Source of the DNA: Haliea sp.
Lineage (GTDB): Bacteria; Pseudomonadota; Gammaproteobacteria; Pseudomonadales; Halieaceae
NCBI GenBank assembly: GCA_016704305.1
Contig: JADJAL010000017.1
Location: 62,001 to 126,000 of the forward strand
Reading direction: 5' to 3'
DNA length: 64,000 nucleotides
Shown: positions 29,577 through 39,225 of the stretch, in pieces
Numbering within the stretch: position 1 is the stretch's first letter
Layout: every line of letters starts with the position of its first letter
Position numbers and translations under genes: made by a program
The notes under the pieces: model-generated
Database searches by the model: none
What the model saw: the letters and a program-made list of their open reading frames with translations, nothing else
Told to the model about the DNA's origin: nothing

Positions 29577-31436
29577 TCAGATGGTTATCTGCTGCCCGAG
29601 CTCTATGACACGGTTGGGCGGTAAATGAAAAGTATGCATCGGACTTGCGGCGCTGCGCATCAGCCAGAAAAAGAGGTACTTGCGCCACCGGGCCATGCCG
29701 GGCTGGGCGGCCGCAAGCAATGTTTCCCGACTGAGGAAATAGGACGTTTGCATTGGATCGAGCGACAGCTCTGGCGGCGCTAGGCTCATCAGTGTGTCGG
29801 GTACATTCGGGTCATCGAGGTAGCCAAAATTCAGGTGTGCACGGTAGAAGCCCTTGCCCAGTTCGGTGATGGACATGCGCTCTTCGGCGGGCACCGTAGC
29901 GTGATCTGCCGTGTTTACAGTGAGCAGAACCACCGTTTCGTGCATGACCTTGTTGTGCTTGAGATTGTGCATCAGCGCCGGTGGCGCCCCTTCCGCAGCG
30001 CTGTGCAGGAAAATGGCGGTACCTTTTACGCGATTGATGTCGGGCAGGCCCATGAGAACAATATCAATGGGTATCGCAGACCCGCGCAGGTAGGTGCTTA
30101 GGAGTCCGCGCCCGGTGCGCCAGGTCGTCAGCAGGGTGAATATCACCAGGCCGATGGCCAGTGGGAACCAGCCGCCATGCAGGATCTTCAGTGAGTTGGC
30201 GCTGAAGAAGGCGATATCTACCGCAATAAACAGGATTGCGAACGAACCTGTAATCAGCCGGTTCCATTTCCAGGACAGCAGCATCACCACGGTGAGCAGC
30301 AGCGAGTCGATCAGCATTGTGCCGGTTACTGCAACGCCGTAGGCCGCGGCGAGGTTGCTGGAGCTGCCGAAGCCAACCACGAGGCACACCACAGCAATAA
30401 ACAGAGTCCAGTTGATGAAGGGTATGTAGATCTGGCCCTCCCTCGACGCAGAGGTGTGGATGGTTGGAATGCGGGGAGCAGCTGCAACTGGATTGCCTGT
30501 CGCGTGACCGAAAGCGCCGGAAATGACAGCCTGTGATGCGATGACGGTTGCGCAGGACGCAAGGATGATCAAGGGCAGCAGTCCCCAGGCGGGCACCATC
30601 CGATACAGCGGATTGACGATAAATTCCGGGTTCTGCAATACGATCGCACCCTGTCCAAAATAGTTGAGTATCAGCGCGGGTGCGACAAACGATGTCCAGG
30701 CGATGCGAATAGGCCGTTTGCCAAAGTGGCCCATGTCGGCATACAGCGCTTCAGCGCCGGTCAGCGCCAGTACCACCGATCCCAGCGCGATGAACGCGAT
30801 GAGCGCGTGTTCCTCGAAAAGCATCACCGCGTAGAGTGGATTGAGCGCGAGCAGGATCGAAGGCATCGTTGCGATGTGCCATAGCCCCAGTCCAGCGAGG
30901 GTGATGAACCAGACAGACATCACGGGCCCGAACCAGGCTCCCACCGATGCGGTGCCGTGGCGTTGAATCAGGAACAGCGCGGTCAGAATGACTAGGGTCA
31001 GCGGAATCACGTAAGGGGTGAATGAGGGCGCAAGCAGCTGCAGTCCCTCCACCGCGCTCAGTACGGAAATCGCCGGCGTCAGCATACTGTCGCCATAAAA
31101 CAGTGCGGCCGCAAAGATCCCCAGAATGGCGATCAGTGCGGAAAAGCGGTTCTTGCCAGCGACACGCATTGCGATTGCCAGCAATGCGAGGCTTCCTCCC
31201 TCGCCCTTGTTGTCGGCGCGCGTCAGGAAGATCACATACTTCACCGAAACGACCAGCATCACGGACCAGAAGATCAGGGACAGTACGCCGAACACCTCCG
31301 GGCGAGCCAACTGCAGGCCATGGTCGTCATGAAACACCTCCCTGAACGCATAGAGCGGGCTGGTGCCTATGTCGCCGTACACCACGCCAATGGCTGCGAG
31401 CGTGAGCGTGGATGTGCGGGCCTTGGGTGCAGTCAT
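29577..31436 (-). CDS. kup: KUP family potassium uptake transporter
   Basis: 619-aa K+/H+ symporter of the inner membrane. The N-terminus has the signature GVVYGDIGTSPLYAFREVF; a dozen hydrophobic helices follow (for example ALTGAEALYADMGHFGKRPI), then a cytoplasmic C-terminal domain of about 170 residues ending in VIELGQQITI. The length is normal. The start is ATG 31436 or GTG 31445; neither has a clear ribosome site, and ATG is preferred because it gives MTAPKARTSTLTLAAIG. Probably followed on the transcript by the AI-2E gene. Confidence 0.96.
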   Translation of the reverse strand: MTAPKARTSTLTLAAIGVVYGDIGTSPLYAFREVFHDDHGLQLARPEVFGVLSLIFWSVMLVVSVKYVIFLTRADNKGEGGSLALLAIAMRVAGKNRFSALIAILGIFAAALFYGDSMLTPAISVLSAVEGLQLLAPSFTPYVIPLTLVILTALFLIQRHGTASVGAWFGPVMSVWFITLAGLGLWHIATMPSILLALNPLYAVMLFEEHALIAFIALGSVVLALTGAEALYADMGHFGKRPIRIAWTSFVAPALILNYFGQGAIVLQNPEFIVNPLYRMVPAWGLLPLIILASCATVIASQAVISGAFGHATGNPVAAAPRIPTIHTSASREGQIYIPFINWTLFIAVVCLVVGFGSSSNLAAAYGVAVTGTMLIDSLLLTVVMLLSWKWNRLITGSFAILFIAVDIAFFSANSLKILHGGWFPLAIGLVIFTLLTTWRTGRGLLSTYLRGSAIPIDIVLMGLPDINRVKGTAIFLHSAAEGAPPALMHNLKHNKVMHETVVLLTVNTADHATVPAEERMSITELGKGFYRAHLNFGYLDDPNVPDTLMSLAPPELSLDPMQTSYFLSRETLLAAAQPGMARWRKYLFFWLMRSAASPMHTFHLPPNRVIELGQQITI

Positions 31437-31672
31437 GAATGACACTGTTGGTGCGCGGTCCGCGAGTCTAAGCCCAGTTCCCCGGTTTTGTCGACTGCAG
31501 CCATGACCCGGAGTTGCAGCAACGGATCCAGGAAAAGGCGTCGTGAGGGGGGCTTGATCACTCCGTTAAAGAGAAGATTCAGCAGGAACTACAATTAATG
31601 GTTCCATTCGCTCGGTTCTATTTTATGATACCGGCGCTGCTTGTCCTCCACCCGTCACGGAATTCCATAACC

Positions 31673-32290
31673 ATGAGCGAATTAATGTACCAGTGCTCCA
31701 AACAGATGTTTGTCCACAACCTGAAAAACCTCGCCAAAATTTTGCGCAAGGCGGCCGGTGATGCCAAGGCCAGGGGCATTGATCCGGCGGTGCTGCTGAA
31801 CGCGCGCTTGTCGCCCGATATGTTTCCGTTGGTGCGGCAGGTGCAGGTCGCCACCGATCAAGCCAAGGGCTGCTGCTCGCGTCTGGCGGGCGTCGACAAC
31901 CCGGTGTTTGTGGACGACGAGACCACGTTTGCCGAACTCGACGCGCGTATCAAGCGCACACTGGATTTCCTTGGCGGACTGAAGGCAAGCCAGTTCGCGG
32001 GCAGTGACGCCCGCGTGATAGTGATGCAAATGCCCTTCGGCACGCTGACGTTCACCGGGTTGGACTACCTGAATGGCTGGGCATTGCCGAACTTCTATTT
32101 CCATTACGCCGCCGCCTATAACATCCTGCGCCACAACGGGGTTGGGCTCGGCAAGCCCGATTTTCTCGGTGCGGCCCCCGGTGTGAAGATGAAAGGCAAG
32201 ATCGCAAAAATGATGGGTGTCAAAGCACCTGGCAAATCAAGCGGCAAAGCAGGCGGCAAAGCAGCCGCCAAGGCGAAGAAAAAGCGCTGA
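31673..32290 (+). CDS. DUF1993 domain protein
   Basis: 205-aa cytoplasmic protein. MSELMYQCSKQMFVHNLKNL and LSPDMFPLVRQVQVATDQAK are the conserved start of DUF1993, a four-helix family related in fold to DinB/YfiT proteins; NGWALPNFYFHYAAAYNILR is its conserved C-terminal helix. A basic Lys/Gly/Ala tail (about 185-205) is extra and may bind nucleic acid. The biochemical function is unknown. ATG 31673 matches the family start; the frame extends upstream to 31598 without support. First gene of a run of five same-strand genes reaching 37131. Confidence 0.88.
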   Translation: MSELMYQCSKQMFVHNLKNLAKILRKAAGDAKARGIDPAVLLNARLSPDMFPLVRQVQVATDQAKGCCSRLAGVDNPVFVDDETTFAELDARIKRTLDFLGGLKASQFAGSDARVIVMQMPFGTLTFTGLDYLNGWALPNFYFHYAAAYNILRHNGVGLGKPDFLGAAPGVKMKGKIAKMMGVKAPGKSSGKAGGKAAAKAKKKR

Positions 32291-32330
32291 CGGAGCTGCG
32301 GCGTGCGCTGATCAAGGCGCCGCCGTTCCC

Positions 32331-33527
32331 ATGCGCAACGAACTCAGCACCGCCTTCCAGCAACTGGACGGCGTGCTCGCAGCCAACCAGGACCTGTGGT
32401 CCTGCCAGCCCTTTACCAACAATGACCTGCCCTGGAGCCACACGCATCGGCATCTTACCGGTGCGCTGCTCGCCCTCGGCGACGAGGAGCTACTTGCTCT
32501 GCACGGCAGCCAGCAACTGCGACAGCACTGGTTCCAGCATCTGGAGCCCGACCTGTGCGCCGCACTGTATGCGTTTGAACCTCCACTGGCAGCACGCGTC
32601 AGGCCACTCGAACTGGACAGCTTTGACAGCCTGCACATGCCCGGTCGCAAGTGGCAGCAAATCGTCTCCTTCGCCGGCGCGCTGCCGCAACGGAACCTGC
32701 CCCACGTAGACTGGTGCGCAGGCAAGGGCCACCTGAGTCGCGTGGTCCAGCGCAACCAGCGCCAGCCCGTGCATTGCCTGGAGTGGGACGCGGCTCTGGT
32801 GGCAACCGGCAGTGCGCTGGCCGCGCGGCAGTGTCGCGACATTCATTACCACCAGCACGACGTGACCCGCCCACTGCCACTCGACTGTGCCGATCCGGCG
32901 CGTGTCCACATGGGCTTGCACGCCTGCGGCGAACTGCACCATCACCTGCTGCGTCATGTCGCGAGTACGCGTGCGAGGGCCGTGGCGTTGTCTCCGTGCT
33001 GTTTTCACAAGGTGTCCACGGAGTACTACATGCCGCTGTCGGGCGCGGCGCGGAATTCGCAACTGCGGCTGGACCGTGCCGCGCTGCATCTCGCGCTGAA
33101 GAGTACGGTTGCCGCTCGCCGCACAGAACGAGAATTGCGGGAGCGCGAGCGCTGGTGGCGACTGGCGTTCGATGCGTTGCAGCGCGATGTGCGTGGCTGC
33201 GACGACTATCTCAACGTCCCCTCGTGCAAGCGGGAACTGTTGCGGCAGGGCTTTGGGGACTTCTGCCATTGGGCAGCGAGTGAACGACAACTCGCGCTGC
33301 CCGCAGCCATTGACTACGATCACTACCTGCAACGTGGCAGAGAGCGGCAGCGGGCGATTACGCGGCTGGAGTTGCTGCGACAACTCTTCAGCCGACCGCT
33401 GGAACTGTGGCTCGTGTTGGACTGCGCACTGTTTTTGCAGGAGCACGGCTATCGCGTTGCGGTGACGCAGTTCTGTGACAACAGCGTCAGTCCGCGCAAT
33501 ATTCTGATCCAGGGGGAGAGGATTTAG
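32331..33527 (+). CDS. SAM-dependent methyltransferase (Methyltransf_32-like)
   Basis: 398-aa protein with a class I methyltransferase core in its middle: motif I reads VDWCAGKGHLSRVVQ (about 125-139) and is followed by HCLEWDAALV (acidic residue for SAM ribose), VHMGLHACGELHHH and ALSPCCFHKV. The CAGKG-HLS and SPCCFH signatures fit the Methyltransf_32 group, some members of which modify RNA or small molecules. The C-terminal third is Arg-rich and helical. The ribosome site before ATG 32331 is poor, and the open frame runs upstream into DUF1993, so a start overlapping that gene is possible. Confidence 0.82.
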   Translation: MRNELSTAFQQLDGVLAANQDLWSCQPFTNNDLPWSHTHRHLTGALLALGDEELLALHGSQQLRQHWFQHLEPDLCAALYAFEPPLAARVRPLELDSFDSLHMPGRKWQQIVSFAGALPQRNLPHVDWCAGKGHLSRVVQRNQRQPVHCLEWDAALVATGSALAARQCRDIHYHQHDVTRPLPLDCADPARVHMGLHACGELHHHLLRHVASTRARAVALSPCCFHKVSTEYYMPLSGAARNSQLRLDRAALHLALKSTVAARRTERELRERERWWRLAFDALQRDVRGCDDYLNVPSCKRELLRQGFGDFCHWAASERQLALPAAIDYDHYLQRGRERQRAITRLELLRQLFSRPLELWLVLDCALFLQEHGYRVAVTQFCDNSVSPRNILIQGERI

Positions 33528-33698
33528 CGTCGCCTGGTCGCCATCGCCGGCACCCGGAATATCCCTGTTTCGCACCTGCGGTCGCCCATGTGCTCGGCCG
33601 GACTTGCCACCTGTTAATAATGCCAAAATCAATTCATATACTTCGCTCTCATTAATCGCTACAAAGTGCCTAACCAACCAATAAAAGGGAGCGGGCAC

Positions 33699-34337
33699 GT
33701 GATCCATCCATGCAGTGAGCTAAGGTTTATATCTCCGGAAGTCGGGTACGGCGTTTTCGCCACCCAGGACATTCCCCGTGGCACCTTTTTATGGGTGCTG
33801 GATTACTTTGATCGCATCCTCACCCCGGCCGAAGTGGGCGCACTGCAGCCGCAGCTGCGCACCATTGCCGACCGCTATTCCTACCAGGCAGCCGACGGCA
33901 ATTTCGTCTTCTGCTGGGACTTCGGCCGTTACATGAACCACAGCTGCGAGCCCACCAGTCGCGGAGTTGGCGACGCTTTCGAAGTGGCGATCCGCGATGT
34001 CGCTGCCGGCGAAGAGCTCACCTCCGAGTACGGCACGCTGAACCTGCTCACGCCGATGACCTGCTACTGCGGCGCGCCCTCGTGCCGCGGCACCATCCGT
34101 CGCGATGACGCGGCGCGGCATTTCGAGCAGTGGGACGAACAGACCCGCACTGCCTTCGCGCTGTCGCACACCGTGCCGCAGCCATTGCTTCCATTCGCCA
34201 AGCTCGGCGCGCGCGACCTGCCGCTGATGGACGCGCTGCAAGCGGGTCGTGCAACCTGGGTGCCATCCTCCCGCGACTTCCACATTGTGGACGTACCTGA
34301 AGAGGTGCTGTTCGCATCCGGGCACGGCGCGCCATGA
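33699..34337 (+). CDS. SET-domain protein (first of tandem pair)
   Basis: 212-aa SET-fold protein, a family best known as protein-lysine methyltransferases. Motifs: GYGVFATQDIPRGTF (start of SET), RYMNHSCEP (NHSC, residues 80-83), GEELTSEYGTLN with Tyr111, and a post-SET-like zinc site CYCGAPSC (Cys122, 124, 129). GGGAG 7 nt before GTG 33699 gives the start, matching the MIHP start of the next gene. Its stop overlaps the ATG of the second SET gene (ATGA), so the two are translationally coupled. The target protein is unknown. Confidence 0.87.
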   Translation: MIHPCSELRFISPEVGYGVFATQDIPRGTFLWVLDYFDRILTPAEVGALQPQLRTIADRYSYQAADGNFVFCWDFGRYMNHSCEPTSRGVGDAFEVAIRDVAAGEELTSEYGTLNLLTPMTCYCGAPSCRGTIRRDDAARHFEQWDEQTRTAFALSHTVPQPLLPFAKLGARDLPLMDALQAGRATWVPSSRDFHIVDVPEEVLFASGHGAP

Positions 34338-34930
34338 TCCACCCGCACACCCGGCTCGTTGCCATCGACAGCGTCGTCGGCAATGGGGTCGTCGCCACGC
34401 GCCGCATACCGCGTGGCACCATCACCTGGGTCCTGGATGAGCTTGACCGGCCACTCACGGGCACAGAAATGAACGCAATGCCTTCCTGTTACGACAAACT
34501 CATCGACCTCTGGACGTTCCGCGACGGGCGCGGGCATCGCGTGCTGTGCTGGGACACCGGGCGCAACCTGAACCACTCCTGCGAACCCAACTGCGGCGGC
34601 AGCGAGTTCTGGTTCGAGGTCGCGCTGCGCGACATCGAGCCGGGCGAACAACTGACCAACGACTACGCCACGCTGTACATGCGCCCCAGCGAGGATTTTG
34701 CCTGCCGTTGCGGGTCGCCACTCTGTCGCGGCGCCGCCTCGCACGAGCAGGTGCCGATCGTCGTTGCGGCGATCCAGAAGCAACTGCAACTGGCGCTCAG
34801 CGAATTGACACTGGTGCCACAACCGTTGAGTGGGCTGCTGCGTGCCGACTGGCTGGAGCGCGCCCGCGAGCTGGTCGCCAGCAATCTGGTCGCAGCCAGT
34901 GTGGATGCCGTGGTGGCCGTGGGCGAATAA
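34334..34930 (+). CDS. SET-domain protein (second of tandem pair)
   Basis: 198-aa paralogue of the preceding protein. GNGVVATRRIPRGTI, RNLNHSCEP (residues 78-85), GEQLTNDYATLY with Tyr111 and a CRCGSPLC post-SET cysteine cluster (124, 126, 131) line up position for position with the first copy. The C-terminal regions differ. It begins inside the stop of its neighbour (4-bp overlap). Complete SET active-site elements suggest both copies are enzymes, perhaps forming a heterodimer; that is inference from the tandem coupling. Confidence 0.87.
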   Translation: MIHPHTRLVAIDSVVGNGVVATRRIPRGTITWVLDELDRPLTGTEMNAMPSCYDKLIDLWTFRDGRGHRVLCWDTGRNLNHSCEPNCGGSEFWFEVALRDIEPGEQLTNDYATLYMRPSEDFACRCGSPLCRGAASHEQVPIVVAAIQKQLQLALSELTLVPQPLSGLLRADWLERARELVASNLVAASVDAVVAVGE

Positions 34931-34957
34931 TGGCTTCCCCGGCGTAAGCGCAGGATT

Positions 34958-37131
34958 ATGTCCCAGCGGAAGCGGCCCGATGTGATTGTGGGCGGTGGCG
35001 CCAAAAAGATCCTGTACACCCTGAACACGGTGCGGCGCATTGGCGTGTTGAGCAGCGCCAAGGCGCTGACCAGCCACAATGCGTGCAAGGCGTGCGGCCT
35101 TGGCATGGGCGGCCAGCGCGGCGGCATGACCAATGAGAGCGGCGAGTTTCCGTCCGTGTGCAATAAAAGCGTGCAGGCGCAGTCCACGGATATCCAGCCG
35201 CCCATCCCTGACGCCGTATTCCAGCACAGCCTGGCGGAATTCAGGCAGCTCAGCGCGCGGGAGTTGGAACAACTCGGCCGTCTCAACACCCCTTTGTTCA
35301 AGGCCCGGGACAGCCAGCACTTCACCACCGTGGATTGGCAGTGGGCGCTGGATCGCGCGGTGCAGCGCTTTTCCTCGGCGGCGCCACAAAACAGCTTTTT
35401 CTATAGTTCAGGGCGTTCGTCCAACGAAGCGGGCTTCGTGCTGCACCTGCTGGCGCGCCTGTACGGCACCAACAACGTCAACAATTGTTCCTTCTACTGT
35501 CACCAGGCGACCAATGTCGGCCTGCACAACAGCATCGGTACCGGCACCGCGACCATCGAACTGGAGGACCTGAACCACTGCGACCTGATTTTTGTGATCG
35601 GCGCCAATCCCGCGTCGAATCACCCGCGGTTTATCCACAAGTTGCAGGCCTGCCGTGAACGCGGCGGCGACGTGATTGTCATCAACTCGGCGAGGGAGCC
35701 GGGCCTGGTGCGGTTTGCGCTGCCTAAAAGCGCGCGCTCACTGATCAGCGGTGGCAGCGCGATCGCCAGCGACTATCTGCAGCCCAACATCGGCTCTGAC
35801 ATTGCGGTGTTCACGGCGATTGGCAAGGCATTGCTGGCCTCGCAGCAGATCGATAGCGCCTTTATCGCGGAATTCACGTCCGGCTTTAGCGAATACCAAC
35901 AACAGCTCGAAGACAGCAGCTGGCAGGCGCTGTGCGCCGTACGGGGCTCACGCAGCAGGCGATTGAGCGCGTGGCGCAGTGCTATGCCAAGGCGGACAAA
36001 GCGGTATTCGCCTGGGGCATGGGCATCACCCATCACCTGCACGGCGTTGAGAACGTGGAGGCGATCGCCAACCTCAGCCTGCTGCGCGGCATGATTGGCA
36101 AACCGCACGCTGGCCTGTTGCCGCTGCGTGGGCACAGCAACGTGCAGGGCATCGGGACCATCGGCGTCAAACCCGTGTTGTCAAAGCAGGTGTTCGATGC
36201 GATGGAGCAGCAGCTCGGAATTGCGCTACCCACCACGCCAGGCATGGATACGCTGGCCTGCCTGACCCGGGCGCATGAAGGTGGCATCGATGCGGCGCTG
36301 ATCATGGGCGGCAATCTCTACGAGGCAACACCCGATTCGCAGTGGGCGGCACAGGCAATGGACCGCATCGCATGCAAGGTCTTCCTGACCACCACGCTGA
36401 ATCGCGGCCATGTGCACGGCCTCGACAACAGCGAGGCGATCATCCTCCCTGTCACGGCGCGCGACGAGGAATGGCAATCCACTACGCAGGAATCCATGTT
36501 CAATTACGTGCGGCTCAGTGACGGCGGCATCAACCGCCTCGACAATGTGAAGCCGGAAGTGGAGATACTCTGCGAACTCGCGCGCCGGTTGATCCCCGCA
36601 AGCAGATTCGACTTCGAGGAATTCAAAAAGCACGACACCATCCGCAAGGCGATCGCGAGGATTGTGCCGGGCATGGCAGCGCTGGAGGATATCGGCATCG
36701 CGAAGCAGGAGTTCCACGTACAGCAACGGCTGCTGCACCGGCCGACGTTCAAAACCGCGACAGGCAAAGCGCGCTTTACAACCCACGACTGGCGCGCACA
36801 CGAACACAGCAACCAGCAATACCCGTTTCAACTGATGAGCGTACGCAGCGAGGGCCAGTTCAATTCGATTATTTACGAGGAGAGCGACAGTTACCGCGGT
36901 GCAAGCCATCGCTGGGTCGTGTTCATCGGGCGTGACGACCTGGCGCGGCTCGCAATTGTTCCGGGGCAGAAGGTGACGCTGCGCTCCGGCGTGGGAGCGA
37001 TGCGGGAGCTGGAAGTGCACGAATTCGACTTGCCGGCAGGTAATTTGATGGCGTACTACCCGGAGGCGAATGTGCTGACAGGCAGGGCGACGGACCCCAG
37101 AAGCAAAACGCCGGCGTTCAAGCCGGGTTAG
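34958..37131 (+). CDS. molybdopterin-dependent oxidoreductase (FdhF/YdeP-like), frame-shifted
   Basis: About 724 aa after repair. The N-terminal part has a KACGLGMGG segment and a third Cys (SVCNK), then NNCSFYCHQATNVGLHNSIG and DLIFVIGANPASNHPRF (molybdopterin-binding). The second part has GMIGKPHAGLLPLRGHSNVQG, GRVHGLDNS-type sequence (NRGHVHGLDNSEAIILPV) and a C-terminal MopB domain (QFNSIIYEESDSYRGASH). The first frame must change at 35940/35941: ALCAV is followed in the next frame by TGLTQQAIERV, so one base is missing. The family reduces or oxidises formate-like or other small substrates; no formate-specific partner genes are adjacent. Last gene of the SET cluster. Confidence 0.85.
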
Positions 37132-37440
37132 CTGGTCGGCACGTTGGAGGGCATGCTCATGCTGGTCGCTTCTGCCCCCCCCCCCCGCGGTGGCGGCGGG
37201 GGGACATCTATCAGGGATTGATGCTGGGCCATGCAGCGCGCCGGGGCCAAACACCGAATTTAGCAACCGCTGTTGGGTTCTCTCTGAAAATGCCGTCATA
37301 CCGGGTGTGATCGACACCGGGCCTGGGACAAAAACGCGCGTCGAAAGCAGCGTGTCAGGGCAACCAGCGCTTTCTGCGCTGGCATCGCGGCGAGGGGTGT
37401 GATACAGGACGCAGGGCATCGTTTCATCCTGGCCGGCTAA
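37132..37440. other. intergenic region with low-complexity C/G tract
   Basis: 309 bp with no recognised gene. It includes a run of 12 C (37175-37186) followed by a G-rich stretch to 37203. Sequence quality here is suspect, and the missing 5' end of the next gene may lie in this region. Confidence 0.5.
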
Positions 37441-39225
37441 CGCTGTCGTATTGGGACCCTGTTTGCCTTCGGCCGTCTAGTCATCCGCCCGGCGGGCCGG
37501 TTTGCGGCGGCGCCGGTCGTCGTCACAGATGCGCAGGCCAGCGCAGGAGGGCGCGACGGCTTTTCCGGTAATCCAACTACCAATGGCGGCGCCAACTGCA
37601 GTGTCTGCCACGCACCCGATGGCGCAACGCAACCTGTTGTGATCATTGTCGGGCCAGATACGATCGATGCGGGGGCGACGAAGGATTTATTCGTCGTGAT
37701 TCTGGATGGCCCCGCGCAAACGGCGGGCATCAATATCTCTGTTCAGAATGGTGTCGGTGAGCTGCTGCCCTACGACGGCGACCTGCAGGCCTTGCAGGGC
37801 GAGCTCACGCACACCCTCCCGAAGGACTTCGCTGCAGGTGCGGTGGCATTCATCTTTCGCTATAAGGCCCCGAACTACGATACCGAGGTGACGCTGCATG
37901 CGGCGGGCAATTCTACCAATGGCAACCTGGATCTGCTCGGCGATGGCATCGCCACCACGTCCTGGGATATCACAATCGAGAACGGATTCGAGGAGCCGCC
38001 GCCCCCGGAGCCACCGGCATTCGGTGAGCTGGCCGCAACCCTGTTTGCGCAAGGACTGGACAGGCCGGTTGCGCTCGAAAATGCCGGCGATGAGCGACTG
38101 TTCGCGGTGGAGCGCCCCGGCAAGATCCGCATTCTTGAAAGCGACGGTGCGCTGGTGCCCACGCCCTTCCTCGACATCACGACGCAGGTCGACAGCACCG
38201 GCGGCGAGCAGGGGTTGCTCGGGCTCGCCTTCCATCCGGACTATGCGAACAACGGCTTCTTTTATGTGTACTACACCCGGGATCCCCCTGGCGCTGGACT
38301 GGACCGTTCGCGCGTGTCGCGCTTCACGCTGAGCAGCAACCCGGACGTCGCCGACACAGCCAGCGAGCTGGTGTTGCTGGAGTTCGAACAGCCCTTCGCC
38401 AACCACAACGGTGGCGATCTGCATTTCGGCCCTGACGGATACCTCCACATTGCCGTCGGCGATGGCGGTAGTGGCGGTGACCCCCAGGACAGAGCCCAGA
38501 CCACGACTACGCTACTGGGAAAAATGTTGCGCGTGGACGTTGATACCCCCGCTATGCCAGGCACGGGGCCGGACTGCAACATTTCAGGTGCCGCGCACTA
38601 CAGCATCCCCCCAAGCAACGCTTACAACGACGGCGCGGGCGGCGCCGGCTGCGATGAGATTTTCGTGCTCGGCGTGCGCAATCCCTGGCGCTTTACATTC
38701 GACAGTGAAACGGGCGCGATGTGGATCGCCGATGTCGGCCAGAATGCGTTCGAAGAAATTAACTACCTGCCGCCAGGCAACAGCGGCGGCATCAATCTCG
38801 GCTGGCGCTGCTTCGAGGGAACAGAGGTGTACAACCCTGCCGGGTGTAACCGGGTTTACCTGCCGCCGGTGTACACCTATTCGCATGCGACCTCGGGGTG
38901 CTCAGTCACCGGTGGCCGCGTCTATCGCGGCGAGCGGTCGCCGCACCTGCGCGGGCAGTACTTCTTCACGGATGTCTGCCAGTCAAGTATCCGGGCACTG
39001 AGCGGCCCGCCCGGCAATCTCTCGCACCGCATCGTCCTGCCGGTGGGCGAAGTGTCCTCGATTTCCACGTTTGGCGAGGACGTCGACGGTGAGCTGTATG
39101 CGGCCTCGCTGTCGGGTAGAATCTACCGCCTGGCCTCCGTCCTCCCACCCCGGGTGTTGATCGACTGGCCAGCACCGGGTGGAGAAGGCCGTGCACGACA
39201 ACGCTGGGCAAAGAGTTCGAATTGA
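37441..39225 (+). CDS. PQQ-type soluble sugar dehydrogenase with N-terminal haem/Reelin-like region; start unresolved
   Basis: Secreted redox enzyme of up to 594 residues. The frame is open from 37441, just after an in-frame TAA, but no ATG is available. A probable signal-cleavage region (VTDAQA|SAGG) leads to GGRDGFSGNPTTNGG and a CSVCH haem motif, as in choice-of-anchor/Reelin-like modules. After a Pro-rich linker (EEPPPPEPP) comes the GSDH propeller: RPVALENAGDERLFAVERPG, GLLGLAFHPDY, NHNGGDLHFGPDGYLHIAVG, GVRNPWRFTFD and GWRCFEG. This matches aldose sugar dehydrogenases (YliI/GDH-B). The start may be lost to a sequence error. Its end overlaps the next gene by 35 bp. Confidence 0.82.
   Translation, partial: RCRIGTLFAFGRLVIRPAGRFAAAPVVVTDAQASAGGRDGFSGNPTTNGGANCSVCHAPDGATQPVVIIVGPDTIDAGATKDLFVVILDGPAQTAGINISVQNGVGELLPYDGDLQALQGELTHTLPKDFAAGAVAFIFRYKAPNYDTEVTLHAAGNSTNGNLDLLGDGIATTSWDITIENGFEEPPPPEPPAFGELAATLFAQGLDRPVALENAGDERLFAVERPGKIRILESDGALVPTPFLDITTQVDSTGGEQGLLGLAFHPDYANNGFFYVYYTRDPPGAGLDRSRVSRFTLSSNPDVADTASELVLLEFEQPFANHNGGDLHFGPDGYLHIAVGDGGSGGDPQDRAQTTTTLLGKMLRVDVDTPAMPGTGPDCNISGAAHYSIPPSNAYNDGAGGAGCDEIFVLGVRNPWRFTFDSETGAMWIADVGQNAFEEINYLPPGNSGGINLGWRCFEGTEVYNPAGCNRVYLPPVYTYSHATSGCSVTGGRVYRGERSPHLRGQYFFTDVCQSSIRALSGPPGNLSHRIVLPVGEVSSISTFGEDVDGELYAASLSGRIYRLASVLPPRVLIDWPAPGGEGRARQRWAKSSN

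Noticed and set aside
34064..35389. Minus-strand open frame of 441 codons
   Set aside because: It lies antisense to the two SET genes and the oxidoreductase, whose frames carry clear family motifs; its product is His/Gln/Arg-rich with no recognisable domain.
36226..37419. Minus-strand open frame of 397 codons
   Set aside because: Antisense to the molybdopterin oxidoreductase and extends into the unreliable poly-C region.
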